A stretch of 49,352 nucleotides of DNA from Mesorhizobium sp. GbtcB19 (GTDB lineage: Bacteria > Pseudomonadota > Alphaproteobacteria > Rhizobiales > Rhizobiaceae): contig NZ_JAGXJY010000030.1 of assembly GCF_019091085.1 (NCBI RefSeq), forward strand, positions 1 through 49,352, in the 5' to 3' direction. Positions 16,288 to 25,451 of this stretch are shown in pieces; within the stretch, counting starts at the first letter, position 1, and each line of letters opens with the position of its first letter. The translations under genes were made by a program, and so were the position numbers. A model generated the notes under the pieces. That model saw nothing but the letters and a program-made list of their open reading frames with translations. It was not told the DNA's origin and did no database searches.

Positions 16288-17730
16288 CTAGCCCTGGAAA
16301 TCGAAGGCGCTGAGGCCCGTCACCATCTCGTCGAGGCCGAGCGGGCGCGTCACCGGCGGTTCGGCGCGCGCCAGGCAGCCGACACGTTCGCAAAGCCGGC
16401 AAGCGGGACCCACGGGCGTGGCGAAACCCTGCCCGGGCTTGCCGGCCGCGCCGGCCGGCAACGCCGCGCCATAGACGATCTCGTCGCGGAAGCCGATATC
16501 GCAGCCGAGCAGGAGCGCGGTGCGCCGCGGCCGCTCGGAGAAGGCGCCTTGCGGGCCCTCCAGCGTGCGCGCGATGCAAAGGAACTCGGCGCCGTCGGGC
16601 ATCTCCACCGCCTCGACCAGGATCTGGCCCGGCTGCGAGAAGACCGCATGCACGGGAAGCTTGGGGCAGCCGCCGCCGAAGCGGCTTTGCGGATAGCCCT
16701 GGCTGCCGGCCTTGCGGAAACGATTGCCGGCATTGTCGACCTCCAGCATGAAGAACGGCACGCCCGACGCGCCGGGACGCTGCAGCATGGTCAGGCGGTT
16801 GGCCGCCTGTTCGAAGGAGACACCGAACCGGGAGCGCAGGACGTCGATGTCGTAGCGGGCACGGACGGCGGCGGCGTGGAAGGCCTGATAGGGCATCATC
16901 AGGGCGTGCGCGGCATAGCGGCCGAGTTCGAAGCGGGCGAGCCGGCGCGCCTCGTCGGTGCCGAGCTTCAGCGCCTGGATCTCGCCGGCGACGGCCACCG
17001 ACATGCGGATCAGGCTCGCCTCCATGGCGATTTCGCGCAGCTGGTCGAAAGGCGACAGCCGCTCGGACAGGAACAGGCGCTGCGAATGGCGGTCGTAGCG
17101 GCGGCGCCAGTTGGGCATGGTGGCGACCGGCAGCACCTTGACGACGATGCCGTGCTCGCGCCTGAGCCAGGCCTTCAGTGCCGCAAACAGATCATCGCCG
17201 GGGTCGAGGACCGACGTGAAGGCCTCCGCCTCCTCTTCCAGCGAAGCAAAGTGGTTCGGGCGGCGCTCGAACACTTCGTGGACCTCGTCGGCGGGAAGGC
17301 GTGTGCCGGACAGCGCGGTCGCCCTGCCCTCCTTCGCCAGAAGCTGGTTGAGGTCGGACAAGCGTTCGGCCTGCTCGCGATAGGCGCGAAAGAGCTTGAC
17401 CATCGCCGCCGAGGCATTCGGTGCCGTCTCGGCTAGGTCGATGAGCTCCTGATCGCCAGGCAGTTCGCCGGCAAGAAGCGGATCGCTGAACGCTTCCTTC
17501 AGCGCCGCGATCGATCCCTTGGCCTCGCCCTGCAGTTCATGCGGGTCGACCTTGTAGACGGAGGCAAGCTTGAGAATGAGCTGCACCGTCAGCGGCCGCT
17601 GGTTGCGCTCGATGAGGTTTAGATAGGAGGGCGAGATGCCCAGCCCCTCCGCCATCGCCGTCTGGGTCAGGCTTCTCGCATTGCGCAGCCGGCGCAACCG
17701 CGGCCCGGCGAAGATCTTCTGGTCGGCCAT
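16288..17730 (-). CDS. RamB-like XRE-family regulator (short-chain fatty-acyl regulator type)
   Basis: A 480-residue regulator. The N-terminus is an XRE-type helix-turn-helix (residues about 10-62: LRRLRNARSLTQTAMAEGLGISPSYLNLIERNQRPL). The middle has an ImmA/IrrE-like region, and the C-terminal half is the conserved domain (DUF2083) with a Cys-rich motif CRLCERVGCLARAEPP. This architecture is that of RamB/ScfR-type regulators, which control acetate and propionate genes including isocitrate lyase in actinobacteria and some alphaproteobacteria. It is divergent from aceA with a 250-bp shared promoter region, so it very likely regulates aceA and itself. The four-Cys/His-like tail could bind metal. 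Start chosen at the ATG giving the compact HTH N-terminus. Confidence 0.85.
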   Translation of the reverse strand: MADQKIFAGPRLRRLRNARSLTQTAMAEGLGISPSYLNLIERNQRPLTVQLILKLASVYKVDPHELQGEAKGSIAALKEAFSDPLLAGELPGDQELIDLAETAPNASAAMVKLFRAYREQAERLSDLNQLLAKEGRATALSGTRLPADEVHEVFERRPNHFASLEEEAEAFTSVLDPGDDLFAALKAWLRREHGIVVKVLPVATMPNWRRRYDRHSQRLFLSERLSPFDQLREIAMEASLIRMSVAVAGEIQALKLGTDEARRLARFELGRYAAHALMMPYQAFHAAAVRARYDIDVLRSRFGVSFEQAANRLTMLQRPGASGVPFFMLEVDNAGNRFRKAGSQGYPQSRFGGGCPKLPVHAVFSQPGQILVEAVEMPDGAEFLCIARTLEGPQGAFSERPRRTALLLGCDIGFRDEIVYGAALPAGAAGKPGQGFATPVGPACRLCERVGCLARAEPPVTRPLGLDEMVTGLSAFDFQG

Positions 17731-17750
17731 CCCGTCATCCTTGACAAGAA

Positions 17751-17946
17751 TTTACACGAATATCATGCCCTAGGCCTGCTTCGACGCTTTTACAATCGTG
17801 ACAAATTTACAGACCGAGCCTGTCAATAGCAACACAGCTTTTCCTTTATTTTCCGGGCCATTCGTCAGTTTCCCTGGGTGTTTTTCGCGCTGCAATGTAA
17901 ATGATGTCACATGCAGACATCGCGAGGCATACCTTTGCGATGTAAG
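17751..17946. promoter_or_regulatory. Candidate RamB-like operator half-sites in the ramB-aceA intergenic region
   Basis: TTTACA occurs at 17751-17756, 17789-17794 and 17806-17811, and its complement TGTAAA/TGTAAG at 17896-17901 and 17941-17946. The two aceA-proximal sites extend to a direct repeat TGCRATGTAA (17891-17900 and 17936-17945). The three near the regulator and the two near aceA face each other, as expected for a shared divergent control region. Confidence 0.45.
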
Positions 17947-17980
17947 GCTAAAGCAGTTTCAAAGCGATCCGGAGTGACCA

Positions 17981-19270
<1,290 letters not shown>

Positions 19271-19325
19271 CGGACAACAACCAGAGGAAACGCCCACAGG
19301 GCAATTAACATCGAGGAGAAGACCA

Positions 19326-19568
19326 ATGGCATCGATAAGCCGCGTCAAGGAAAGGGCAGAAGAGCAATCGAGCGCGATGAGCGTCGACCAGCAGGCGACG
19401 ATCCGCATGCTCGCCAACGATCTGCACAGGCTCAACCAGTCGGTCATGAAGGCAGTCGAAGCGGGCGTTTCGGTGGAACTGGTGCGCTCGGCCAGGCACC
19501 ATGGCGGCGACGGCAACTGGGGCGATCTTCTGATCCCGGTGATCGTTACCCAGCAGAGTCACACTTGA
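19326..19568 (+). CDS. Small conserved-looking protein downstream of aceA
   Basis: An 80-residue protein (MASISRVKERAEEQSSAMSVDQQATIRMLANDLHRLN...) that is helical and charged in its first 60 residues and ends in a hydrophobic stretch (WGDLLIPVIVTQQSHT). A good ribosome-binding site (CGAGGAGAAG) precedes the ATG. I remember a small hypothetical gene in this position after aceA in other rhizobia, but I do not know a domain or function. The stop codon overlaps the palindrome at 19565-19579. Confidence 0.6.
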   Translation: MASISRVKERAEEQSSAMSVDQQATIRMLANDLHRLNQSVMKAVEAGVSVELVRSARHHGGDGNWGDLLIPVIVTQQSHT

Positions 19569-19579
19569 CGTAACGTCAA
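19565..19579. promoter_or_regulatory. Perfect palindrome TTGACGT-A-ACGTCAA
   Basis: A 15-bp perfect palindrome overlaps the stop codon of the small gene and lies about 215 bp upstream of the receiver gene. It resembles MerR/LiuR-type operators, and a MerR gene lies 750 bp away, but any link is a guess. Confidence 0.35.
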
Positions 19580-19593
19580 CAGTCTTGGCGAAT

Positions 19594-19635
19594 GTCTCCC
19601 GTGCGCTATACGTTCGGGAGACTATCGCATTTTTT
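19594..19635 (+). terminator. Probable terminator of the aceA transcript
   Basis: GTCTCCCG (19594-19601) pairs with CGGGAGAC (19615-19622) around a 13-nt loop, and a TTTTTT run follows at 19630-19635. The 7-nt gap before the T run makes it less than ideal, but the position after the two-gene aceA unit fits. Confidence 0.55.
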
Positions 19636-19793
19636 CGGTTTGCCTTCGTGCTCAAGGAGCACGACTTGCGCTGAATTCGAGAATTTCTTGCTTTATTTTC
19701 GACGACGACCGTTTCAGCTTGACACCGGCCGCGATCTCACCCAATTGTGCCTCAGGTTTCAACCCTGCATTGAACCAGAGTGCCCGCCCGCCG

Positions 19794-20243
19794 ATGTGTC
19801 CCGCCGACCGTGACGACCCTTCCGAAAAACACATCAAACCTGCGACCCGCGCCGGCGCGATGGCGGCGGATTTTTCCAAGGTGCTGGTCGTCGGAAAGTC
19901 GTCGATCAACCGGGTCGTGGTGTCGAAAATCGTCGAGAAGTCGGGGCTGAAACCGATTTCGGAATCGCCCGAGACCGCCGAGAAAGCCTTGGCCGGCCAC
20001 CTGCCCGGCACCATCATCCTGGACGGTGGGCCGGACAACAAGGATTGCGACCGGCTGATGTCGGCCATCGACGCGCGTCGGCGCGCCTCCGGCAAGCCGT
20101 TGCCCGCCGTGATCCTGCTCTCAACCAGCAATGGCACGCCGGAGAGTCTTGGCCTGTCGGGCGTGATCGATGCGGTGGTCGCCAAGCCGATCACGCCCGA
20201 CAGGCTGCAACCGGTGGTGGATCGCCTGGTCGGGCGCGGCTAG
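19794..20243 (+). CDS. Degenerate response-regulator receiver protein
   Basis: A 149-residue stand-alone protein. From about residue 25 it follows the receiver fold: beta1 KVLVVGKSSINRVVVSKIVEKSG, beta3 with the usual phosphoacceptor position (TIILDGGPDNKDC), beta4 AVILLSTSN and beta5 with the conserved Lys (DAVVAKPITPDRLQPVVDRLV). The acidic pair that normally follows beta1 (DD/ED) is replaced by Gly-Lys, so Mg2+-dependent phosphorylation is doubtful although the Asp and Lys remain. No output domain. The start is uncertain: ATG at 19794 or 19860, neither with a clear ribosome-binding site. Function unknown; it may be a protein-interaction module. Confidence 0.65.
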   Translation: MCPADRDDPSEKHIKPATRAGAMAADFSKVLVVGKSSINRVVVSKIVEKSGLKPISESPETAEKALAGHLPGTIILDGGPDNKDCDRLMSAIDARRRASGKPLPAVILLSTSNGTPESLGLSGVIDAVVAKPITPDRLQPVVDRLVGRG

Positions 20244-20311
20244 GGCGTTTCGGGACAGGCCGTGCCGGAGCGCCGAAGCGACACTCCGGCGTCTGTCCTC
20301 GCGAGGCGGAG

Positions 20312-21115
20312 TCAGTCCAGCTCACCTCTCTCCCTCATTCCGTGCGCAACCTGGCGGAAAAACTCGAGCACCGCCGGATCGAACCATAGGGATTCGGGCC
20401 TCGCCCGCGCCTCGGCGAGCGTTTTGGTGTATGCGTCGCGTATAAGCTCTTGCTCGGCCTGGGAGGCCGAACGCCTGATACCGGCGGTGCGGGATCGCAC
20501 ACGCCGAACGAACTCTTTGGCGGCTTCGGAATTGACGTCCCCCACCTCCCTCAGTCGGCCGGCTTCCTCCATGAGGGCCTTCAGCGCCGCCTTATGGGCG
20601 TCTCCGTCATATTCTTTCTTTATCTCGTCAAAGGTGCGGCTTGCTCGCCCAGTCGGGTCCTGCTCCGCGATCAGGGCTTCGAACCTTGCGAGGAATTTCT
20701 TTTTATCGGTGGGTTTTTGCACGAGAGTCTCCTTGGTGAGGATTGCCAACTCGTCCAGGGAAAGGTCCCGTCCCTTATCGATCTGATCTAGCGCCACCTC
20801 AATGAGGGCGGTCGCGCGTTTGATCTTGTCTTGTTGGGACTCCAGGGTTACGCGTTGCAGCCGCAGAATATCCCGAAGCCGGGAATGGTTCCCGACAAGC
20901 TTCTTGATCGATTTGAGTGACAGGCCGAGATCACGAAGCACGATGATCTGGTGCAGGCGGGCGATTTGAGCTGAGCCGTACAGGCGCCATCTCGATTCGG
21001 CGCGGTGAGGGACAACGAGCCCTTCCCGCTCGTAGACCCTGAGCGCCTTGGTGGTAACACCGAGCCGGCGAGCTGTCTCGCCTGGACCGAACCATTGCTC
21101 CTTTTCGCTGCCCAT
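20312..21115 (-). CDS. MerR-family transcriptional regulator (TipA-like C-terminus)
   Basis: A 267-residue regulator. Residues about 8-75 are a MerR winged helix (FGPGETARRLGVTTKALRVYEREGLVVPHR...RLYGSAQIARLHQIIVLRDLGLSLKSIKKL), then a coiled-coil dimer helix (about 80-120), then a helical C-terminal domain of about 140 residues resembling the TipAS-type ligand domain. No Cys metal-binding cluster is visible, so an organic effector is more likely than a metal. The ATG at 21115 has GGAAGG 6 nt upstream; longer in-frame starts read into the promoter. Inverted repeats upstream suggest autoregulation. Confidence 0.8.
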   Translation of the reverse strand: MGSEKEQWFGPGETARRLGVTTKALRVYEREGLVVPHRAESRWRLYGSAQIARLHQIIVLRDLGLSLKSIKKLVGNHSRLRDILRLQRVTLESQQDKIKRATALIEVALDQIDKGRDLSLDELAILTKETLVQKPTDKKKFLARFEALIAEQDPTGRASRTFDEIKKEYDGDAHKAALKALMEEAGRLREVGDVNSEAAKEFVRRVRSRTAGIRRSASQAEQELIRDAYTKTLAEARARPESLWFDPAVLEFFRQVAHGMRERGELD

Positions 21116-21131
21116 AGCCGACCTTCCGTTC

Positions 21132-21168
21132 CGGACCCTCGCTTCTGTAAGGGCGGCCCCAGGGTCCG
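21132..21168 (-). promoter_or_regulatory. Candidate MerR operator CGGACCCT-N21-AGGGTCCG
   Basis: An 8-bp inverted repeat (21132-21139 with 21161-21168) spans a likely promoter just upstream of the MerR gene. MerR-type operators of the GACCCT...AGGGTC form are common ahead of TipA/SkgA-like genes, so this is a plausible autoregulatory site. Confidence 0.5.
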
Positions 21169-21219
21169 ATGCAAGAGCGCGTCGGCCGGTTCGTTCGCGC
21201 CTCCCGCTCGCCACCCGAA

Positions 21220-21238
21220 CGGACGTTCAGAACGTCCG
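21220..21238. promoter_or_regulatory. 19-bp perfect palindrome upstream of the MerR gene
   Basis: CGGACGTTC-A-GAACGTCCG lies 105 bp upstream of the MerR start and 80 bp beyond the HAD gene's stop. It could be an operator or a short hairpin; no T tract follows it. Confidence 0.4.
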
Positions 21239-21317
21239 CTCACTCGACGCCGCGGAGGTATGCCCCGCTCACCCATCGGGTTTTGCACGACCCGAGAACA
21301 ATCGCCCTCGGACGTCG

Positions 21318-22025
21318 TCAACCCGCCGTGGCGATGCGCTCTATCAGCGCCGGCAGCTCGCCCAGGTCGGCGATCTGCCGGAAACGCGGCGCCGCGACCG
21401 GCGCCTCGGCATGCTCGACCGCCCAGGTCAATTCATGCGGCACATGAATGCCCCAGCCCCCTGCCTCGATGGCCGGCACCACGTCCGACTTGAGCGAATT
21501 GCCAACCATCATGCTCTTTTGCGGCCCGTCGCCGTGGCGGCTGAAGATGCGGGCATAGGTGGCGGCGCTCTTGTCGCTGACGATTTCGACGGCGTCGAAA
21601 AGCTCGCCCAGTCCCGATTGCGCCAGCTTGCGCTCCTGATCGAAGAGGTCGCCCTTGGTGATCAGCACCAGGCGGTAGGAGCCCGCCAGCTTTTCGACCG
21701 TCTCACGCGCATGCGGCAGCGGCTCGATCGGATGGCTGAGCATCTGGCGGCCGGCAGCCAGGATTTCGCCGATGACCGAACCGGGCACCTCGCCGTCTGT
21801 GACCGCGACGGCTGTCTCGATCATCGACAGTGTAAAGCCCTTTATGCCGAAGCCATAGAGAGCGAGATTGCGCCTTTCCGCTTCGAGCAACCTCGCTGCG
21901 ATGTACTCATGGTCGCCATGCCCGGCCAGCAAGGCCGCGAAGCGCTGTTCGGTCATGCGGAAGAACTGCTCGTTCTGCCACAGCGTGTCGTCGGCGTCGA
22001 AGCCGATCGTGGTAAGAGCGGACAT
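21318..22025 (-). CDS. HAD-superfamily hydrolase
   Basis: A 235-residue phosphatase-like protein. Motif I is GFDADDTLW (nucleophile Asp and acid/base Asp), motif II is VLITKGD, the conserved Lys is in VSDKSAATYARIF, and motif IV is MMVGNSLKSDVVPAIEAGGWGIHV. The helical cap between motifs I and II and the Trp after DDTL resemble YjjG/HAD-IA enzymes acting on small phosphorylated metabolites. The ATG at 22025 fits the family start; a GTG six bases upstream has better spacing to GGAGG. It is divergent from the methyltransferase-like gene with 81 bp between. Confidence 0.83.
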   Translation of the reverse strand: MSALTTIGFDADDTLWQNEQFFRMTEQRFAALLAGHGDHEYIAARLLEAERRNLALYGFGIKGFTLSMIETAVAVTDGEVPGSVIGEILAAGRQMLSHPIEPLPHARETVEKLAGSYRLVLITKGDLFDQERKLAQSGLGELFDAVEIVSDKSAATYARIFSRHGDGPQKSMMVGNSLKSDVVPAIEAGGWGIHVPHELTWAVEHAEAPVAAPRFRQIADLGELPALIERIATAG

Positions 22026-22106
22026 GGCCACATCATCCTCCGAAACGGTGGTGTAGACGCGTTCGCCCGGCACTGCTAGCTAGGGATCTGCGAAGCGCGG
22101 GGGTGC

Positions 22107-22919
22107 ATGCTGAAATCGTGGAAAGGCGAGCTGGAAAGCTTCCTGGCAAGCGCTGGTGAGCGCACGCCGACGGAGCTGATCAACGGCATTCGTGATGTCG
22201 GCGTCGCCATGGGGCATGAAGCGGGCGAAGCGCTGCTCGACAGCCATCCGGAGCTGTTTTCCCATCGGCCCATGCTGACGCGGGCTTTCATTGAAATGGT
22301 CCATGCGCAAGACGTCGCGGAAATCAGGCAGATGCTGGACCTGCAGGAGCCGACGTCGTTCGGGCAGATTGCAGCGGAAAAAACGAGCATCGGCGTCATG
22401 TCCTCAAAGGACGCCTACAAGCGTCTTGACGAGGTCTTCGAGCATGTCGACTTCAGCCGATGCGCGCGTGCCGTGATGGTTGGCTGCGGCGGCCGCCCAT
22501 TCACCATGTTCCGCATCCATGACGAGACCCGGGTTCCCGAGATAGTCGGCCTGGATGTCGTGCCGCAAGCGGTCGAGACAGCGAATATTCTGGCCGCCAA
22601 ACTCGGCTACACCAGGATGCGCGCCGAATTCCGCAACGGGCGCGACCACGACTATCGCGGCGCGCAGGTGGTCTATGTCGCCAGCATGGTTTCGCCCAAG
22701 GCGGCTGTGGTGTCGCGCGTCGCCGACACTGCTCCTCCCAACCTCCAGCTGGTTCTGTGGGAGCCGTATTCGCTCGCCCGCTTGTGGTCGGAGCGGGCGG
22801 AAGAGACGCTCGACCGACGGCTTGAGGTCGTCGGCCGCACGCGCGTGTCGCGCAACATGACGCGCGACGTGTTTGTCCGCTTCCGGCCAGGCGCCTCCGG
22901 GCGCAGCAGCGCGAGCTGA
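22107..22919 (+). CDS. Nicotianamine-synthase-like SAM-dependent enzyme
   Basis: A 270-residue protein with a helical N-terminal half and a Rossmann-type SAM-binding C-terminal half: glycine loop VMVGCGGRPFTMF (about residue 122), acidic end of strand 2 in IVGLDVVPQAVETANILAAKLGY, and QVVYVASMVSPKAAVVSRVA (about 188). The order 'VG.G..P.T', '.D....A...A', 'V..A.MV..K' is that of nicotianamine synthases and their bacterial relatives (CntL-type), which join aminobutyrate from SAM to make metallophores, rather than ordinary methyltransferases. Its TGA overlaps the ATG of the ATP-grasp gene by one base, so the two are translationally coupled. The ribosome-binding site is weak (GCGGGGG). An ordinary class I methyltransferase remains possible. 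Confidence 0.55.
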   Translation: MLKSWKGELESFLASAGERTPTELINGIRDVGVAMGHEAGEALLDSHPELFSHRPMLTRAFIEMVHAQDVAEIRQMLDLQEPTSFGQIAAEKTSIGVMSSKDAYKRLDEVFEHVDFSRCARAVMVGCGGRPFTMFRIHDETRVPEIVGLDVVPQAVETANILAAKLGYTRMRAEFRNGRDHDYRGAQVVYVASMVSPKAAVVSRVADTAPPNLQLVLWEPYSLARLWSERAEETLDRRLEVVGRTRVSRNMTRDVFVRFRPGASGRSSAS

Positions 22920-23878
22920 TGGCCGCCGGCGTGGCCGATCGTGCAATCCTGGCCGCGACGATGGCCTGGTGCCTGCTTCGGTATCCGGTGATCTGGAAGA
23001 GAACCTACGATCACAGCGGCGTCTTTCCCGACCCGGCCAGACCGGCTTCCTATGTCGACAAGTTTTTGTGGCGGAAGATATTCGACCACAACCCCCTTTA
23101 TGTCACGGCATGCGACAAGCTGGCTTCCAAGCAATATGCCCTGTCGGTATGCCCCGAACTGAAGACGGCCAAGGTGTTGTGGAGCGGCCGCGACGCGAAA
23201 GAGATTCCACCGGCGCTGCTCACCGGCAATGTCGTCGTGAAGGCCAATCATGGCTGCCGCTGGAACATGATGATCCGCGACGGCGAAGTGGACAGGGCGA
23301 AGTTGCTGCGGCGAACGGCGCGCTGGATGCGCAATCGATACGGCAGGAAATTCGGCGAGTGGGCCTACAAGGGGGCGAGACAGCTCATCTTCGTTGAGGA
23401 GATGCTGATCCGGGACGATGTGCCGGTTCCGCTGGAGTATAAATTCCATATCTCGAACGGAAAGACGGCTTACGTCTACGCCGCGCGGCGCGACGGACAG
23501 GGCAACGAGCTGAAAAGTCATTTCGATCGCGACGGCAATTATGCACCGGTCCCGCCGGGCAGCGGCAGCCAATGGGTGAAGATCGATCTGCCTCCATCGT
23601 TTCTGCAGATGCGCGAGATCGCGGAGCGGCTGACGGCACCGTTCGACCACATGCGCTGCGACTTCTACGAGATCGACGGCGAGATCTATTTCTCCGAGTT
23701 TTCGGTCTATCCGCTCTCTGGAAAAGGCATCATCAACACCAGGCTTCGCGATCTGGCCGGCGACAGCTGGGACATCCGCCAGTCCTGGTTTGTGTCGACG
23801 CCGCAAAGGGGTTGGCGCAAATTCTACGCGGCGGCGCTGCTGCGATGGCTCGATGCAACCGAGCGGCAAAAGCCGTAG
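22919..23878 (+). CDS. TupA-like ATP-grasp amide ligase
   Basis: A 319-residue protein with the TupA-like ATP-grasp pattern: N-terminal YVDKFLWRKIFDHNPLYVTACDKLASKQYA, then NVVVKANHGCRWNMMI (lysine strand and glycine/His loop), FVEEMLIRDD..PLEYKFHISNGK (central strand) and a metal-binding end HMRCDFYEIDGEIYFSEFSVYP with acidic residues. ATP-grasp enzymes of this type form amide bonds; TupA is linked to teichuronopeptide synthesis, and relatives occur in polysaccharide decoration loci. The one-base overlap with the nicotianamine-synthase-like gene suggests both act on one product. It could alternatively modify a cell-surface sugar with an amino acid. Confidence 0.72.
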   Translation: MAAGVADRAILAATMAWCLLRYPVIWKRTYDHSGVFPDPARPASYVDKFLWRKIFDHNPLYVTACDKLASKQYALSVCPELKTAKVLWSGRDAKEIPPALLTGNVVVKANHGCRWNMMIRDGEVDRAKLLRRTARWMRNRYGRKFGEWAYKGARQLIFVEEMLIRDDVPVPLEYKFHISNGKTAYVYAARRDGQGNELKSHFDRDGNYAPVPPGSGSQWVKIDLPPSFLQMREIAERLTAPFDHMRCDFYEIDGEIYFSEFSVYPLSGKGIINTRLRDLAGDSWDIRQSWFVSTPQRGWRKFYAAALLRWLDATERQKP

Positions 23879-23970
23879 GCCGATTCCCCAGACAAGCAGC
23901 GCCAGCGCCTCCCCTTCCCTTCCCCCATGGCGCCCGGCTATACTTCGACATCCGCAACACAATCTGGTGA

Positions 23971-25407
23971 ATGATGCCGCCTGAGAAAAAGGAAGTCCGT
24001 CCGTCAAGCCGGGGGGGACGCGCCCGCACGCCTGCGTTCCTGAAAAACCAGCGCGGTGTGAGGAACTGGAAGGAAGCCAGCGAGTGGCTCGAATGGCGCG
24101 GCATCGAGGACATCGAGTGCATCACGCCCGACCAGGCCGGCGTTGCCCGCGGCAAGATGATGCCGTCGAAGAAATTCACCTCCAACACGTCGCTGGCTCT
24201 GCCTTCGGCCGTGTTCATGACGACGATCTCCGGCGGCTATCCCGAGGACGGCAACGGCTTTCATTACCCGGAGGATGACGGCGACCTGAAGCTGCTGCCC
24301 GATCTGTCGACGCTGACCGTGGTGCCCTGGGAAGAAGATCCGACGGCGGCGGTGATCTGCGATCTCGTCCACCAGGATGGCCGCTCGGTCGAGTTCACGC
24401 CGCGCAACGTGCTGAAGCGCGTGCTTGCCGCCTATGACGAGCGTGGGCTCAAACCGGTCGTGGCGCCCGAGATCGAATTCTATCTGGTGCGCAAGAACCC
24501 CGATCCGGACTATCCGCTGACGCCGCCCGTCGGGCGCTCGGGACGGCCGATCGGCGGCGGCGCCGGTTATTCGATCGCCGGCGTCAACGAATTCGACGAG
24601 CTGATCGATGACATCTATCACTTCTCCGAGCGGCAGGGCCTGGAGATCGACACGCTGATCCACGAGGAAGGCGCCGGCCAGCTCGAGATCAACCTGCGGC
24701 ACGGCAATCCGATCGAGCTCGCCGACCAGGTGTTCATGTTCAAGCGCACCATCCGCGAGGCGGCGCTGAAGCACGAAATCTACGCCACCTTCATGGCGAA
24801 GCCGATCCAGGGGCAGCCGGGCTCGGCCATGCATATCCACCAGTCGGTCGTCGACAAGAAGACCGGCAAAAACATCTTTTCGGCCGAGGACGGCTCCGAG
24901 ACCGACGCATTCTTCCATTTCATCGGCGGCATGCAGAAGCATGTGCCGAACGCGCTGGTAATGTTTGCGCCCTACGTCAATTCCTATCGGCGGCTGACGC
25001 AGCAGGCCTCGGCTCCGGTCAACAACAAATGGGGCTACGACAACCGCACCACGGCTTTCCGGGTGCCGCGTTCCGACCCGGCGGCGCGGCGCGTGGAAAA
25101 CCGCATCCCGTCGTCGGACGCCAACCCCTATCTGGCGCTGGCCGCGTCGCTTGCTTGCGGGCTGGTCGGCATGAACAACAAGATCAAGGCCGAACCGCCG
25201 GTGCTGACGACCGCCAATGCGGATGAGATCGACCTGCCGCGCGGCCTGCTGGAGGCCGTAGGCCTGTTCGAGGACGACACGGAGCTCGGCGCCATCCTGG
25301 GCAAATCCTTCGCTGCCACCTACACCGCAATCAAGCGCGCCGAGTTCGAGACCTTCATGGAAGTGATCAGCCCGTGGGAGCGGGAATATTTGCTGCTGAA
25401 TGTGTGA
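23971..25407 (+). CDS. puuA: Glutamine-synthetase-family gamma-glutamylpolyamine ligase (PuuA-like)
   Basis: A 478-residue member of the glutamine synthetase superfamily with the metal and ATP motifs EIEFYLV, EGAGQLEINLRHGNP, GSAMHIHQS, NKWGYDNRTTAFRVP and RVENRIPSSDANPYLALAA. The N-terminal DQAGVARGKMMP resembles PuuA and other gamma-glutamylamine ligases more than nitrogen-assimilating GlnA, and the adenylylation-loop Tyr of GlnA is not evident. PuuA attaches glutamate to putrescine. A PuuB-like oxidase follows in the same direction after an inserted element, and a putrescine importer lies 10 kb away, supporting this role. The start is at 23971 without a clear ribosome-binding site; a TGAGGAAAGG at the stop codon looks like a ribosome-binding site for a downstream gene. 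Confidence 0.78.
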   Translation: MMPPEKKEVRPSSRGGRARTPAFLKNQRGVRNWKEASEWLEWRGIEDIECITPDQAGVARGKMMPSKKFTSNTSLALPSAVFMTTISGGYPEDGNGFHYPEDDGDLKLLPDLSTLTVVPWEEDPTAAVICDLVHQDGRSVEFTPRNVLKRVLAAYDERGLKPVVAPEIEFYLVRKNPDPDYPLTPPVGRSGRPIGGGAGYSIAGVNEFDELIDDIYHFSERQGLEIDTLIHEEGAGQLEINLRHGNPIELADQVFMFKRTIREAALKHEIYATFMAKPIQGQPGSAMHIHQSVVDKKTGKNIFSAEDGSETDAFFHFIGGMQKHVPNALVMFAPYVNSYRRLTQQASAPVNNKWGYDNRTTAFRVPRSDPAARRVENRIPSSDANPYLALAASLACGLVGMNNKIKAEPPVLTTANADEIDLPRGLLEAVGLFEDDTELGAILGKSFAATYTAIKRAEFETFMEVISPWEREYLLLNV

Positions 25408-25412
25408 GGAAA

Positions 25413-25444
25413 GGCAGTAGGGGAGTAAGGCAGTAGGGCAGTAG
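25413..25444. repeat. Left 8-bp repeat array (four units)
   Basis: Four consecutive octamers: GGCAGTAG, GGGAGTAA, GGCAGTAG, GGCAGTAG, followed by GGGG. The second unit has two changes. The G-rich end (AGGGGG) lies just before the four-helix-bundle start codon and may serve as its ribosome-binding site. Confidence 0.85.
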
Positions 25445-25451
25445 GGGGACG

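Noticed and set aside
22107..23878. A complete staphylopine-type metallophore cluster
   Set aside because: No opine dehydrogenase, histidine racemase or dedicated transporter lies next to the pair.
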